Shown: piece by piece, positions 19,775-31,001 of the stretch
How the letters are laid out: each line of letters starts with the position of its first letter
Numbering within the stretch: the stretch's first letter is position 1
Assembly (NCBI RefSeq): GCF_000372725.1
Contig: NW_005201036.1
Span: 89,846 to 153,845, forward strand
Direction: 5' to 3'
DNA length: 64,000 bases
From: Emiliania huxleyi CCMP1516
Taxonomy: Eukaryota; Haptophyta; Isochrysidales; Noelaerhabdaceae
The notes under the pieces: generated by a model
Seen by the model: only the letters and a program-made list of their open reading frames with translations
What the model was told of the DNA's origin: nothing
The model's database searches: none
Made by a program: the position numbers and the translations under genes

Positions 19775-22052
19775 GCTGGCCCTCTGTGACCTCTCGTTTG
19801 GTCATCCTCGCGGCAACGAGTCCAAGTATCCCGCGTCAAGGGTGCTGCTCACTAGGTCGCTGTGCCCTCCCAGCCTCCACTCGACAAACATCCCGTCACC
19901 CCGACTATCCTGGGCGGGCCCGTTATTGGAATGCGCACTTGAGAGCTCGCACATATCTCCAGGTTGCTCACCCAACTCCGCTACTCCGGGGATCGCCGGG
20001 GATCGCAAGGGGCGCGAGCGGGGGGCGTGGGTGGGTGGGGGGGGGGGGGGGGGAGCAAGAAGTGCTTGAGCACGTGTGCAAAAGAAGGGAGTCACCCGCT
20101 TGCCCGTTCGGATCGCTCCTCCTCGCAAACCCTTGTTTCGGCACATTCCGAAAAAGAATTCTCTTTAAATACAAGCGTCAAGCCTCTCAGCGAAAAAGAA
20201 TTCCACCGGCAGAGGCCGCTGTGGCCGCTGTTTCACAGACCTTGTTATTGAGAAGAAATACGTCCTATGGCGCTTTGCGCTGGTCTGTGAGAGGTTGAGG
20301 TGCGAGCCCTGGAGGCCCTGGGGATGGGGGGAGACTACCCGCGGGCCTAGAAGGCCCGCGCGCAGGGGGGTGGGACATTGAGATTGAAGGCGGAGGTGGA
20401 GGCGGCAGGTGCTTGGCTAGGGTGCCCACAAGACCCAAAAGAAAATAGCTTTCCGACTCAAAAAGGGACGCACGAGGCAAATCTGATGTTGGCCAGTTCC
20501 AATAGGAGCGAGGCCTCTTCCGTTGGGGGACCGAGTTCATAGGAAACGAGGGTTTCCCATTGTGACCCGCTCCAGCGCGAGCGTGACACTGCACTTGGCG
20601 CCGAGCGCCCGCGGCTCAGACCTTGTGCAGGCCACCCCTCGGTGACCACGCCGGTCCGGACCGATGGCGCTCGGTGTGGAGCAAGCAAGACCCCCCCCCC
20701 CCCCTCGGCGCGCGCTCGCCATTCCAACGGCCGCCAGGAGCACCAAGAGGACTCCTCATGGCTGTGGTCAAGTGGGCTTCGACCGGCCTCGGCTGGGGGG
20801 GCGGGTTGTCCCGGCTGCGGACGCCTTCTGCAGCCCCCTGGGCGTGGGTCAGCACCCCAAAACTGCCCCTCGGCGGCATACAGCACTGCCAGCCAGCCTC
20901 TTCCTCCTCCTCAAGGGCTCTACTATAGGCCATATTGCGCCGCCTCCTACTGGCAGCCGGGCGGGCGCGCGCCGCGCGCGCCTCGGCGCGCGCACGGCTC
21001 GCAAAGTTCGAACGAGTACTGCCGCCCGGCCGCCTCAAGGCTGCCGGGCGGCAGTACTCGCCTCGCACGCGCACCGGCTGATCTGGCTGCTGCGCCGGCG
21101 GCCGCTGCGCTGGCCGCTGCTGCGCTGGCTGGCGGGCGGTACGGCCGCCGGCGGCCGCTGCACCCGCGCCTTCCCTCGCGGGCGCCGTCGCGCCGCGCGC
21201 GCCCAACTCTGCTGGCACACGGCACGCGTCGGCACACAGCCGCGGAGAACAGGCGGTGCTGTGCGCGAAGCGCGCGCGATCTCGTACTTTTTAAGGCTGG
21301 ATCCGGCCATTCCAAGGGTATACCTTTGAGAATCCCCAGCGTCCCACCCTCCTAGTCACACTCTCAATTTCTCGACTGGCCAACACGAAGTGCTGCGATC
21401 GGGGGTGGCCCATTTCTTTTTTCCTTTCTTTTTTTGGGCCCTGTGGGCACCCTAGCTTGGCGGGTGCGGCTGGGAGCGGCTTGATCGGGACGGATGACAC
21501 GTCTGATGCAGACATGCGGTCACCCTCGATTCCTGTTTGTTGAATGTTGAAAAATTCGTCTTATCCTTTCGGGCCTGCGGAAACGTTCAGGGCTCCCATT
21601 CGTGTTACCCCGGAAGCTCCGACGAGTTGCCACCTCCAGTGCCCTGCGCGCACCTGCGCATCTTCGCTATGCCAGAGAGAGCGGCCGCACTCTGCTCGCT
21701 ACCCTGCTCCAAGAGATTCCAAATCCAGCACTGCCCGGTGGCGCGCAGGGTTTCTTTTTATGCTCCTGGAGTCTTGCCTTCGTGGGGCGCCTCGGCCTTT
21801 TCTTTTCACGGGTGCGGTGAGAGTGGCTCGCCGTCGAAACGACGCGTTTTCTTCTTCTTCGTGAGCCTGTGTGTGTGCCAGTCCGCGCCAGTCTGCGCCC
21901 TTGTCGTGCCAGTGTGCTGTGAGAGAGGATGGCTCTTAAGAATTCTTCTTCTTCGGCTTAGAGTTTTCGCTTCCGGAGCGAGCGGCGAGAGCCTGCGTCG
22001 GCGACCGTCCGTGACACCGGCCCGGTCGGCTGGGGCGGCGCTCGACACCGGC
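19775..22052. other. Intergenic region with hairpins and homopolymers, no recognised gene
   Basis: There is a G-run at about 20037-20053 and a hairpin around 20338-20360 (CGCGGGCC/GGCCCGCG). A perfect 16-bp-arm hairpin lies at 21014-21059 (GAGTACTGCCGCCCGG). A C-run starts near 20690. Many overlapping open frames exist in the GC-rich part, and none resembles a family. Confidence 0.6.
21014..21059. repeat. Perfect 16-bp inverted repeat (hairpin)
   Basis: GAGTACTGCCGCCCGG (21014-21029) and its exact reverse complement (21044-21059) are separated by 14 nt. No poly-T follows, and the role is unknown. Confidence 0.85.
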
Positions 22053-22495
22053 ATGCCCGACGCCGAGGAGAAGTCCGACGCGCGCGACGGCCGCCTCTCG
22101 GGCCCGAAGAGCTTCCCGGTGCCGCGCGGCCGCCAAGAGCCGCCGACACCGCCGACACCCGCACCGCACGGCTGCGCCTCACACCCAGCCGAGCCGGACC
22201 ACTCCCCCCGCTCGTCGCTCCACAGAACCGCCAGGCCGAGTTCGAGCGGAAGCAGCACAGCAAACGGGCGCTGGAGCTCTGCGCCGACCGGGTCGAGGCG
22301 TATGCCGAGTGCGCCACCGGCCGGACCATCACGCTGCCCTTCTACTGCCGCGGCGTCTTCAACGAGCTCAACGAGTGCCTCAAGCAGCAGTGCGCCGCGC
22401 CGCCCGCCCGTCCCATCACGCCCCCCACTCACACCCTGATGAATGCTGACCGCCGCCTCGCGTCGCGCCGTAGCAAGCCGGCCGAGCAGAACTGA
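22053..22495 (+). CDS. CMC1-like twin CX9C mitochondrial protein
   Basis: The exons 22053-22136 and 22235-22495 give 114 aa. Exon 2 reads AEFERKQHSKRALELC, then C-x9-C (CADRVEAYAEC) and a second C-x9-C (CRGVFNELNEC), the CHCH fold of the Cmc1/Cox19 group. These small proteins are imported into the mitochondrial intermembrane space by the Mia40 disulfide relay, and Cmc1 stabilises newly made Cox1 during cytochrome oxidase assembly. The N-terminal 28 residues are polar, as is usual. The splice needs a GA-AG intron (CGCCAA/GAGCCG ... CCAG/GCC), unusual but matched by other genes in this window. The C-terminal extension (about 35 aa) is longer than in yeast Cmc1. Confidence 0.75.
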
Positions 22496-23000
22496 GGCCT
22501 CCTCGAACCTCGCTGCACGCGGGCATTCCCTCACGGCGTAGAGCGGTGCGGTGGGCCGCCGGCCACCACGTCGCGGTGGGCTGCAGCAGGGTGGATTTCA
22601 GGCCACATCCCTCTTGCCTGCCTTCTCAGCCGGAGCTCTCTGGCGTCGCCGCAGAAGCCCGCTTGGGCCTTGGCCCCTTGGCCGCTTTAACCGCGCGTGG
22701 CAGGCAGATGGCAGGCAGAGGCTGCCGCGCGCGCGGATGGTCGGGAGACGTGTTGCCTGCCGCCGGCCATGTCGGCGGATGAGGACGATTTTTCTCTCCT
22801 TGTGCGACAAACTTTTTTCTGCTAGTGAACTGAGGAGAAGCGGGTCTAGCGGCGGAGGGCACGGGGAAAGGAACTTAGTGATGGGCCCGTCGGCCTCAGT
22901 TGTTTTTCTTTGCGCTCCATTGGTCGACTCCACGACCCACCTTGTTCGCTTGGTGTTGTTTGCGACAACGCTTCCTTGAGCCCTTCGACTCGTGTGCGCC
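22496..23000. other. Intergenic region, nothing recognised
   Basis: This is the spacer between two co-oriented genes. It is GC-mixed sequence without family-like frames and presumably contains the promoter of the metalloprotease gene, but no specific element is identifiable. Confidence 0.6.
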
Positions 23001-26000
23001 ATGAGCAAGCTCGACATTGAGGCTCAGCGCGCCGATCCGATGGCCAAGTGGACAATGTTGACATTCTCCGCCTGGATCATCCCTGTAACCCTTCTTGTCA
23101 GCCTCTTGTCGGTGGCGATCGCTGACTCAGTCCGCAGCAGCTCCGGCCCACTCGAGGTTAGACCATCAGCTGCCCGTTGCCAAGCCCTCGCGTCACGCCC
23201 CACCCTCTGCGCTCGCTCAGCAGAAAGTCTCGGGCTCACCCTCCTCCCTCGCGCGGCCGCTCGCAGGTCAAGGTCGTCCACGTCGAGAACCTGACGGCGG
23301 CCACGCTTTCCGAGGGTGCTGTGCAGCCTCCCGCGGACCCTCCTCAGCCGCCACCTCCGCCGGGCGTGCCGCCTCGCGCATTCGACCCGCTCGCCGCCTT
23401 CCACCACCTGGAGCTTCTCAACGACAACGCCACCGAGGGCTTCTTCCGCGTGCTGTGGGAGGAGGGCGATAAGCGGGGCCGGCCAGCCAAGGTGTGGTTC
23501 GAGGTGGACGAGGAGGACATCGGCGTGGAGTTCGTCGTCTCCGCGATGGTCGCAAAGGGCGACGGCACAACCAGCCTGCTCCACATGCCGCTCACCTCGG
23601 GGTCGCGCACCGTGTTCAAGTTTGAGCCGTCGCCGCACGTGCAGGGCGCAATCGACCTAATCGCGCCGCAGTACGAGCTCCGGCTGCCTCCGAATGGGAC
23701 GATCTCCGAGGAAACCCTCGCCAAGGGAGCCTGGCCCGGCTTCGTCAAGACTTTTGCGGGCACCAAGGTGCTCCGCTGGGAGACTCGCCTCAACGCGTCG
23801 GCGTCAGAGGCGGACCGCGTCGAGGCGCTCGAGAAGGGCACCTGCGACGTGCCGCTCTGGCGCAACGCCTCCGACCCCGTCGTGACGCCCAAGCCTGGAT
23901 GCGAGCCGTACTCCATCAACGGCACCTCGTGGCTGGTGGACGTGTCCTCGTGGCTCGCGTCGGGCGTCGTGCTGTCGAGCCCGCTCACGGGGGCGAGGCT
24001 CGTCGGCGCCGAGGCCTTCCCGACCTCGGCGCGTGTGTCTGTGCAGACGCCCTCCCTCGAGGTGCGCGTCTCCTTTGCTCGGCTGCCGCCGCTCGACGGC
24101 GGGTTCGTGCCGCGCGCCGCCGACGACCGCATCGGGTACTGGGACCTCCGCTACACGGAGGTGGGCACCGAGTCGGGCCCGCTCACCGACCAGACGACCA
24201 ACCGCAGGGTGGACCTGATCCACCGCTGGAGACTCGAGCCCGCCGACAAGGAGCTGGCCGCGAAGGAGCGTGCGGCGGGCAACCTCATCGCGCCGGCGAA
24301 GCCAATTACGTACCACATCGACCCCTCGGTCCCGGAGCGGTGGCGGAAGGCGATGAAGCTCGGCGTGGAGCTGTGGCAGCCCGCGTTTGAGCGGGCGGGG
24401 TGGAAGGACGCCATCATTGCGGTCGCGCCCGGCGACGAGGGCTTCCCCGAGGACTACTCCGCCGCCGACTCGCGCTACGCCTCCATATCGTGGGCCGTCT
24501 CCACCGACCGCGTCTATGCCGTCGGGCCGCACTCGTACGACCCGCGCACGGGGGAGATCCTGGACGCGGACATCATGTTTGCGCACTCGTGGGTCGACGC
24601 GTGGATCCGCGGGTTTGAGAACGAGAAGGGGAGCGCGATGGCGCGAGCGGGGGCTGAGGGCCACGACGGGAGGGACGGGCGGCGGCAACTCGACAGCAGC
24701 GGCAGCGCGCGACTCGCGCGCCGGCTGTCTGCCGCCCAGCGGTCGGTCGAGACGGCTCTTGGCGAGTCGGCGCCGCGCGCTCACCGACAGCACGATCACA
24801 GCCACGGAGAGCACGAGCACAGCCACGGCGAAGAGCACGACGACCACCATGACCACCACGACCACCACGACCACGCCGCGCACCCAGGCCCGTGCGGCAT
24901 CTCCGGGGCCGCCGCGGCGCGCGAAGTCGCCGCGACGCTCCGCGCGAAGCTCCAGCTGGACGGCGTCATCGCGCCGGGCGACCCGGTGCCGGAGGAGTAC
25001 GTGGAGGCGGCCTTGGTCGACGTGACGATGCACGAGGTCGGCCACACGCTCGGCATGCGCCACAACTTCAAGGCGTCCACCGCCTACTCGTACGCGCAGC
25101 TGCTCGACGCCAACTTCACAAAGACGAACGGCTTCGCGTCGTCGGTGATGGACTACATCGGCGCCTTCCTGCCGTCGAACCGCTCCCTCCCCGTGGTCGG
25201 CTCGCTCGGGGCAGAGGACGGCTACAACCCTTTCATGGGGGTGGTCGGCGCCTACGACAAGCACGTCATCGACTACGGCTACCGCCCTCTCGCAGACGAG
25301 CAGGCGGGGCGGCAGCACGCCGAGCTCGCCGCTCTCGCCGCCGAGGGCGCAGCGAACCGGGAGCTCGCATTCTCGACGGACGAGGACGGCCCGCGCACCG
25401 ACGGCTCGGACCCGACGGCTTCGCTCTACGACATGTCGTCCGACCCGCTGGGCTTCTACATCGACCAGATCGCGCTCGCACAGCGCCTCCTCGAAGACGC
25501 CTCCAACCGGACCGTCGCCATCGGAGAGCCGTGGACCAAGCTGCTGCCGGCGGTGGAGCGGTACATGGGCGCGGCGCTCAAGGCGGGTACCTACGGCGCG
25601 AAGAACATCGGTGGCTTCATCTTCTCAAAGGCGCACAGGGGCGACCCCGGAGCTCCAGACCCGATGGTGCCCACGCCCGCGGCGGACCAGTGGCGGGCGC
25701 TGCGGCTCATCCTGCAGATCATCTCGGACGACTTTTGGCTCCCCGCCACGGACGCGCTCCGCTGGGCCCGCTCGCTTCCCCGGCGCGCTGGCTGGTGCGA
25801 GGGCCTGGACGTGTACTGCTACGGCCTCGAGCCGGCCGAGCTCCTCGAGCGCGTGTTTCGCACACGCGTGAACCTCCTGCACACGCTGGTGCAGCCGCAC
25901 CGCCTGGCGGGCCTGCAGCAAGCGGAGTGGGAGGGCTTGGAGGCGGCGAACTCATCTTCGACTCGCTCGGTCGACGAAGAGCTGTCGTCTCGATCGGCGG

Positions 26001-26383
26001 AGGAGGACTGGGCGGTGGCGTGGGTGACGCCTCCTGCGGAGCTGGCGCTCGACTCCTTCGCCACGAAGACGCCATCCGTCGCAGGCCTTCTCCGGACCGT
26101 CAACAGCGTCGTCTCGCCACTTCCAACCGCCGCCGGCCTATCGGCGACCGCGGCGAAGGCGCGCTTCGCGCTGCAGCGTGTGTGGGTCTCACTCCTCACA
26201 GACATGTCTGCCGGCACGGAGGAGGCGGCCGCGGTGGCGACCTCTCTTTTGCTCAAGCTCAAGGAGGAGGTCGCAAGTGCTGTTGACACCAACACCGAGC
26301 CCGACGAGGATGCGCGCGACGCGCTACGCGCGCTGGCGCGCATGCTGGACCTCTGGGAGCGAGGCCTGCCCGTGCCCGCATAG
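23001..26383 (+). CDS. Membrane-anchored zinc-dependent metalloprotease (DUF5117/DUF4953-like)
   Basis: The exons 23001-23156 and 23267-26383 (GT-AG intron) give 1090 aa. The N-terminus is a signal anchor (WTMLTFSAWIIPVTLLVSLL). The zincin site MHEVGHTLGMRHNF (HExxHxxGxxH, about residue 640) is followed by a Met-turn-like SSVMDYIG. Before it come ITYHIDPSVPERWRKAMKLG, ELWQPAFERAGW and SYDPRTGEILDADIMF, the arrangement seen in bacterial DUF5117/DUF4953 zinc proteases. A His-rich insertion at about 24780-24885 (repeated DHHDHHD and HSHGEH) lies just upstream of the active site and may bind zinc or other metals. Several NxT/S sites fit a lumenal or extracellular catalytic domain. Family assignment rests on motif order. 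The substrate is unknown, and a bacterial origin is possible but only inferred. Confidence 0.78.
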
Positions 26384-26861
26384 ACCAGAACTCGCATATC
26401 TTCCGCATGGACTAATGGCCAGCGAATATAGTCTCCACGCGTCTGCCCCGGTGCGGTCGCGCCTGTCGCCAACCAACGATGCTTTTATTTCGGGTTGCGC
26501 GAGAGCGATCAGGTGCTTCGTCTTCCCGGTGCATGCGGGCCCGGGAGAAGAGACCTACGAGCCGTGTGCGGTGTGGCTCCCCTCGCGCGGGGTTGCGGTG
26601 TGTGTGCCACTCTGTGTGCGCTGCGGCCACATAGTGCTGTGTGTGTGCGCGCCCGGGCCGCGCCCCGCGTCGGTGTATGTGTTTTGCTGCAGCGACGAGG
26701 ATTCCGAAGTTATCTTTTTTCAATTTGTATTTTTTGGTGTACAATGTACTCTCTCTTGATACCTACCGCTTACTAAACCTTCACTCCCATAAAGCCGTAC
26801 GGCACGCGGCGGAGACACACACCAACGGCAACGCACCACGCAAGCAACCGCAGCCCCGGCC
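26384..26861. other. Intergenic region between convergent genes
   Basis: Short 3' regions of two converging genes; no recognised element. Confidence 0.6.
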
Positions 26862-28690
26862 TCAGTACAAGTTCCCAAGCCCAGCCTTGAGCCACTCCAT
26901 GGTCGGCGGCCCCATCGTCCCTCGGAGGTCTTCCGCCGGCGCGCTGTGGCGGCGGGGGTCCTCGCCGTCCGCGGTCGTCGGCTGCCCTCGCGCGGTGAGC
27001 GCGCCGCCGGCGGTTGTGTGCGCGCCGTCGGAGCACTGGGCGATGACTGTCGCCGTCACCTCTGCCAGAGGCCCGCCGCCCGCCCCGGCCGGCGGCCCGA
27101 GCTCGGGCTCCGGATTTGCTTTCGCCGCGCGGCTGCGCGGCGTGACGAGCGACGCGACGGTGCGCGGCGAGACGAGGTGCCACCGGCTCACCGGCGGCGG
27201 CTTGACGGGCTGCTTCTGCTCGTGCGCCTCCTGGTGCAGCAGCTCCATCCGGGCGGCGAGCAGCTCTGCCGCCTCGTTAAAGAGGCCCTGCGCCTCGAGC
27301 GCGTCCTGAGGCGGAGGCCGCGAGGCGCGTGGGTCGAGGGGCGAGGCGAAAGCCGCGAGGCGGGAGGATGGGGGGGGGGGCGAGGCAGGGGAGGAGAGGG
27401 CTGCCGATGAGGGCGGCGTACCACCGCGGCCACCGCCTCGGCGCAGCCACCGCCTCGGCGCAGCCACCGCCTCGGCGCGGCCACCGCCTCGGCCCTCTCT
27501 CTCTGCTCCATCCCGGCCAGTCACGGTCATGTCTCGGCTAGACTCGTGGAGCGGCGCACCACGCGAACCATCACCTCTGACGAGCGCATGTGCGTCACCG
27601 CGGGCGGCTGCTGCTGTTGCTGCAGCTCGTGGTGCGGGCTCGACGAGTCGGGCAGGCGCAGCCACGTGGCGAGCGCTCTGTCGAGCGCGCCGAGGGGCGA
27701 CTTTGGGACGATGGCGGGCACGTGGCTGGCGGCCAGCTTGTGCTTTGGCGGCGTGGCCGACTTGCGCACCTCGGCGCTGTGAGGGACCATCCGCTGCTGG
27801 ATGGTCTGGATCACGCGGCCGGGCGTGTGCGGCTCGTCCATGGAGCCGCGCGCAAAGGAGTCGGTGTGGTAGTAGCCGGCGACCTTGTGCAGCCCCTTTG
27901 GCACGCGGAAGGACAAGTAGAGGGCCCGCGCGGAGATGGCGGTGAGGAGGAAGGCGACGCACATCATGATGGTGGACGGGAGGGCCACGCGGTAGTCGTG
28001 GTAGATCCAGGGGTGGATGCCGGCGGCGACGTAAAACGCCGTCAACCCGGCCGCCATCGACGCCGTGGTGTGGCGCCGCTGCGAGCTGAGCATCTCGACT
28101 GAGCGGTGCATGGAGCCGGGCGGTCCGTGGAGAGCGAGGCGCGGGCCGAGGACCGAGAGCATCAGCGTGGAGATGCAGACTTGCGTGAAGCAGGAGAAGG
28201 CTACCACCGAGAAGAAGGAGAAGCAGATCTGCAGCGCCTCCGTGCCAGCAGAGTCGCACTCCCAGCCCTCCAGCTCTCCATCGCCGAGGCCGCCGCCCAC
28301 CCGTGTCGCCAACTCTGCCAGAGCAACTCCCCGCGCGAGCGGCTCTCCCTGCCTCCCACCCTCCCACACCGCTCCCGCAGCGATGCGGCCGGTGTGCGAC
28401 AGGGCCCCGACCTGACCGTTGCCCGCCTCGGCCGCGCGGATCGAGGTGGCGTCGGATCGGAACGAGACGATGTCGCGCGAGACTCCCTCGGGGTCCGTGA
28501 CGTTGAGCCCAACGCACATTGTCTGCACGCGCTCGGAGGTGACAAACGTGAGCGCGAGGCCGATGAGGACCGAGGCGGCGATCCCGAGCTGGTTGTAGTG
28601 CCACACGTGAAAGTTGAGCTCCTTCTCGCGCAGCCGGACCAGATCGGTGGTCAGCTCGGCGTTGAGGAACGCCTTGTCGGCGGCTAACAT
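26862..28690 (-). CDS. Four-helix membrane protein, possibly an Orai-type calcium channel
   Basis: The exons 28690-27575 and 27305-26862 (GT-AG, 269 nt) give 519 aa. Hydrophobic segments are QLGIAASVLIGLALTFV, QICFSFFSVVAFSCFTQVCI, SMAAGLTAFYVAAGIHPWIY and STIMMCVAFLLTAISARALY. The stretch LGPRLALHGPPGSMHRSVEML between helices 2 and 3 resembles the helix 2-3 linker of plant and algal Orai-like (CRAC channel) proteins, as does the four-helix layout. The Orai pore glutamate in helix 1 cannot be placed with confidence, so the calcium-channel role is tentative. The C-terminus has a polyglutamine run (HHELQQQQQ) and, in exon 2, a helical stretch (FNEAAELLAARMELLHQEAH) that could form a coiled coil. 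The intron contains a GCCTCGGCGCAGCCACC minisatellite (27440-27500). Alternative: an unrelated four-TM protein. Confidence 0.55.
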
Positions 28691-28854
28691 CAGCGCGGTC
28701 TTCTACAACCGCAAGTATTGATGAAGTAAGCGACGGAGGGCGAGCGCCTCGGCGCGAGCGAAGGACAGGATATGCGGACGGCCGGGCTCCCTCGCCGCCT
28801 CACCTTGCCGACGAGCGGAAAAAATCCCCGCGCGCGCGGGGGCGGCGGAGGCGC

Positions 28855-28885
<31 letters not shown>

Positions 28886-29137
28886 GTGTGCGGGATGTCT
28901 GTGGGCCCGAGAGCGATGTGTGTGTGTCCGCCTTGCGTTTGTTTTCATAACATCGAAGGCTAAGCTCGAAAAAATTAAAACCCGCGCGCTTTCTTTTCAT
29001 CCTCCTTGCGTAAACGAAGGACGTTCAGATTTTACGTAGGTCAATGCCGGACGACGGCGGGGGGCCCGCCGTGGTGCGCATCCTTTTCCCGCTGCCGACG
29101 ATGGATCTTCGTCGTCACACGCATGCCGCTCGGAGCG

Positions 29138-30062
29138 TATGCTGAGGGAGGGTGTAGAGGATGTAGAGTGTAGAGCGCTGTAGAGCTGTAGAGATGTAGA
29201 GCGCTCTGGAGTGCTGTAGAGCTGTAGAGCTCTACATCTGGCGCGTGACGAACTGCCTCCGTTGTAGAGCGATGTAGAGCGCGATTTTGTTGTAGAGTTT
29301 GTTGTAGAGGCTCTACAGCAAACCCGCCGGGAAGGCAGTGACTCAAAGAGGTCGAGCCGCGCTAATGGGGTGTCTCCGAGCTTACTGGAGCTCTGATGGA
29401 CGGCCCTGACTATCCCTGACACACAGAGAGTCACTCTGATGGCACACAACACCCTATAACTGCGTCATGACCAGCCTGCCATGCGTCGCTGGTGCCGCAT
29501 TCGTCGCAGTGCTTCTTTAGCAGGCGGTGGACTGTCGGCTGCGAGGACGGTCGCATTTGCGCGAGGCGAGGCGAGCATTGCTGCGCGTTGCATGCGCCAT
29601 GCCTCGCGCCAGCGCGTGCGGGAGCTCCTGGCTGAGCGTTGAGTCCAGGCGAGTTGCGCTGGCCACGATCGCTACGCCGAGCCGAGCTGACGCGCCGAGG
29701 CGCCGGCCAGTCGCAGCCGTGAGGCATGCCACAGCAGCAGAGGCACCTGCCACCCATTGGGCGGGCAGACAGAAGGCCAGGGCAGCACTGGCGAGTGCAA
29801 CGCGCCTCATGTCGGAGAGCGACCGTGCCTCGTTCGCCGCTTTTGATGTACATGTACCTAGGTAGAGTTTGTTGTAGAGATTTCACGTTGTAGAGCGCCT
29901 CTACATCGCTCTACAACGGAGGCAGTTCGTCACGCGGTGGATGTAGAGCTCTACAGCTCTACAGCGCTCTACAGCGCTCCAGAGCGCTCTACTCGAGTAC
30001 ATCTCTACAGCTCTACAGCGCTCTACACTCTACATCCTCTACACCCTCCCTCAGAGCGTATG
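29138..30062. mobile_element. Foldback element with long TGTAGAGC-rich inverted arms
   Basis: The left arm (29138-29282) and right arm (29895-30062) are inverted copies of about 150 bp, built from reiterated TGTAGAGC, TGTAGAGCTGTAGAG and CTCTACA modules. They end outward in TGAGGGAGGGTGTAGAGG and inward at GAACTGCCTCCGTTGTAGAG. The core of about 610 bp has open frames on both strands but no recognisable transposase. The structure fits a foldback-type or large MITE DNA transposon. No target duplication is obvious. Confidence 0.75.
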
Positions 30063-30110
30063 GCGAACGGATTTCCCCAAGGGCTCTTGGGGTGTGTGAT
30101 AGAGCGAGCT

Positions 30111-30210
30111 GGGGATGGGTGGGGATGGGTGGGGATGGGTGGGGATGGGTGGGGATGGGTGGGGATGGGTGGGGATGGGTGGGGATGGGTGGGGATGGGT
30201 GGGGATGGGT
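30111..30210 (+). repeat. Ten exact copies of the decamer GGGGATGGGT
   Basis: Uninterrupted tandem array. The G4-GG spacing is capable of forming G-quadruplexes on this strand. Confidence 0.95.
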
Positions 30211-30740
30211 GGGGACCTCGGAGATCAGCGGGACACGTCGGCCGCGCGCTCCACACAGCTGTACATGGACATGTTGCATGCACATGCGCATGTGCATGTT
30301 GTCATGTTGAACGTCAAAGTTGTGAAGCACCCACGCGCGCCGCGCTCATTCCGTCCCATTTGGGAAGGTGTGAACTCGCCTGCCTGGCGCCATGGCTCGT
30401 CCATCATCATTGAGAGGTCTGTCCCTCGCCTGCCTGGGTGTCACCCTAGTGCCCCGTGTAATTGCCAAAAACGCACACTGAATCTCACGAATCTCACGAC
30501 ACACCCACCAATATTTTTCATGCAATGTTGGTCACCAATTTGGGTCCTCAATCGGGTTGAATTTGGCCATCATCACGACTGACACTGACGATTTCATACT
30601 GAGTGTCAGGGGACCCCCAGATCGAGTTTATGCAATCTCCCGGGGAGATTTCGAGAAAAGCACACCGATATATCCAAGCCAACTATCCCGACCGCGTCGA
30701 ACTCATCGTCATCGACGCGGGCTCTCTCGGCTACGGGACC

Positions 30741-30905
30741 GGCCCCAGCTTCGGCTGAGTGAGGGCTGACAAGCCTTGCCACAAGCTGCCGAGTCCAAAT
30801 CACCAGGTTAGGTTAGGAACAAATCTCTCTCTCTCTCTAGGTTAGGTAGAAAGGTGAAGAACAGTTCAGGCTCTGTGACAGTCGTGATTTCTTGTTGGTT
30901 TTCAG
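30741..30905 (+). repeat. Dispersed repeat related to 5220-5310
   Basis: Shared blocks are CCCCAGCTTCGGCTGAG, GCTGCCGAG(C/T)CCAAATCAC, the CT-rich tract AATCTCTCTCTC and GTCGTGATTTCTTGTTGG, in rearranged spacing. It lies directly upstream of the cyclophilin gene and may overlap its promoter. Just before it (about 30650-30725) a frame reads AHRYIQANYPDRVELIVIDAG, reminiscent of a methyltransferase-type fragment, too short to assign. Confidence 0.6.
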
Positions 30906-31001
30906 CAAATCAAGACATATCAACAAATAAAAAAGGAAACGGCAGTTAGATCTTGGAGCTTTTGCTTTCTTTGTTTGTTGCCGGAGGCCAAGAAACCACC
31001 C

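Larger units (their letters stand above)
28691..30974. other. Repeat-rich intergenic region
   Basis: It holds a CGG-rich tract at 28848-28885, the foldback element (29138-30062), the GGGGATGGGT array (30111-30210), a 22-bp palindrome near 30271-30292, a relic coding fragment near 30650-30725 and a dispersed repeat (30741-30905). No intact gene was found. Confidence 0.75.

Noticed and set aside
21537..22439. 300-codon frame upstream of and over the CMC1-like gene
   Set aside because: Ser/Arg-rich composition. The CX9C motifs are in another frame with a clear splice.
23804..25318. 504-codon antisense frame in the metalloprotease gene
   Set aside because: It is the complement of a strongly supported conserved coding region, a common effect of GC-rich codon use.
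26862..28604. 580-codon alternative frame of the four-TM gene
   Set aside because: Only its last part is used as exon 2. The rest is Arg/His-rich and overlaps the TM-coding frame.
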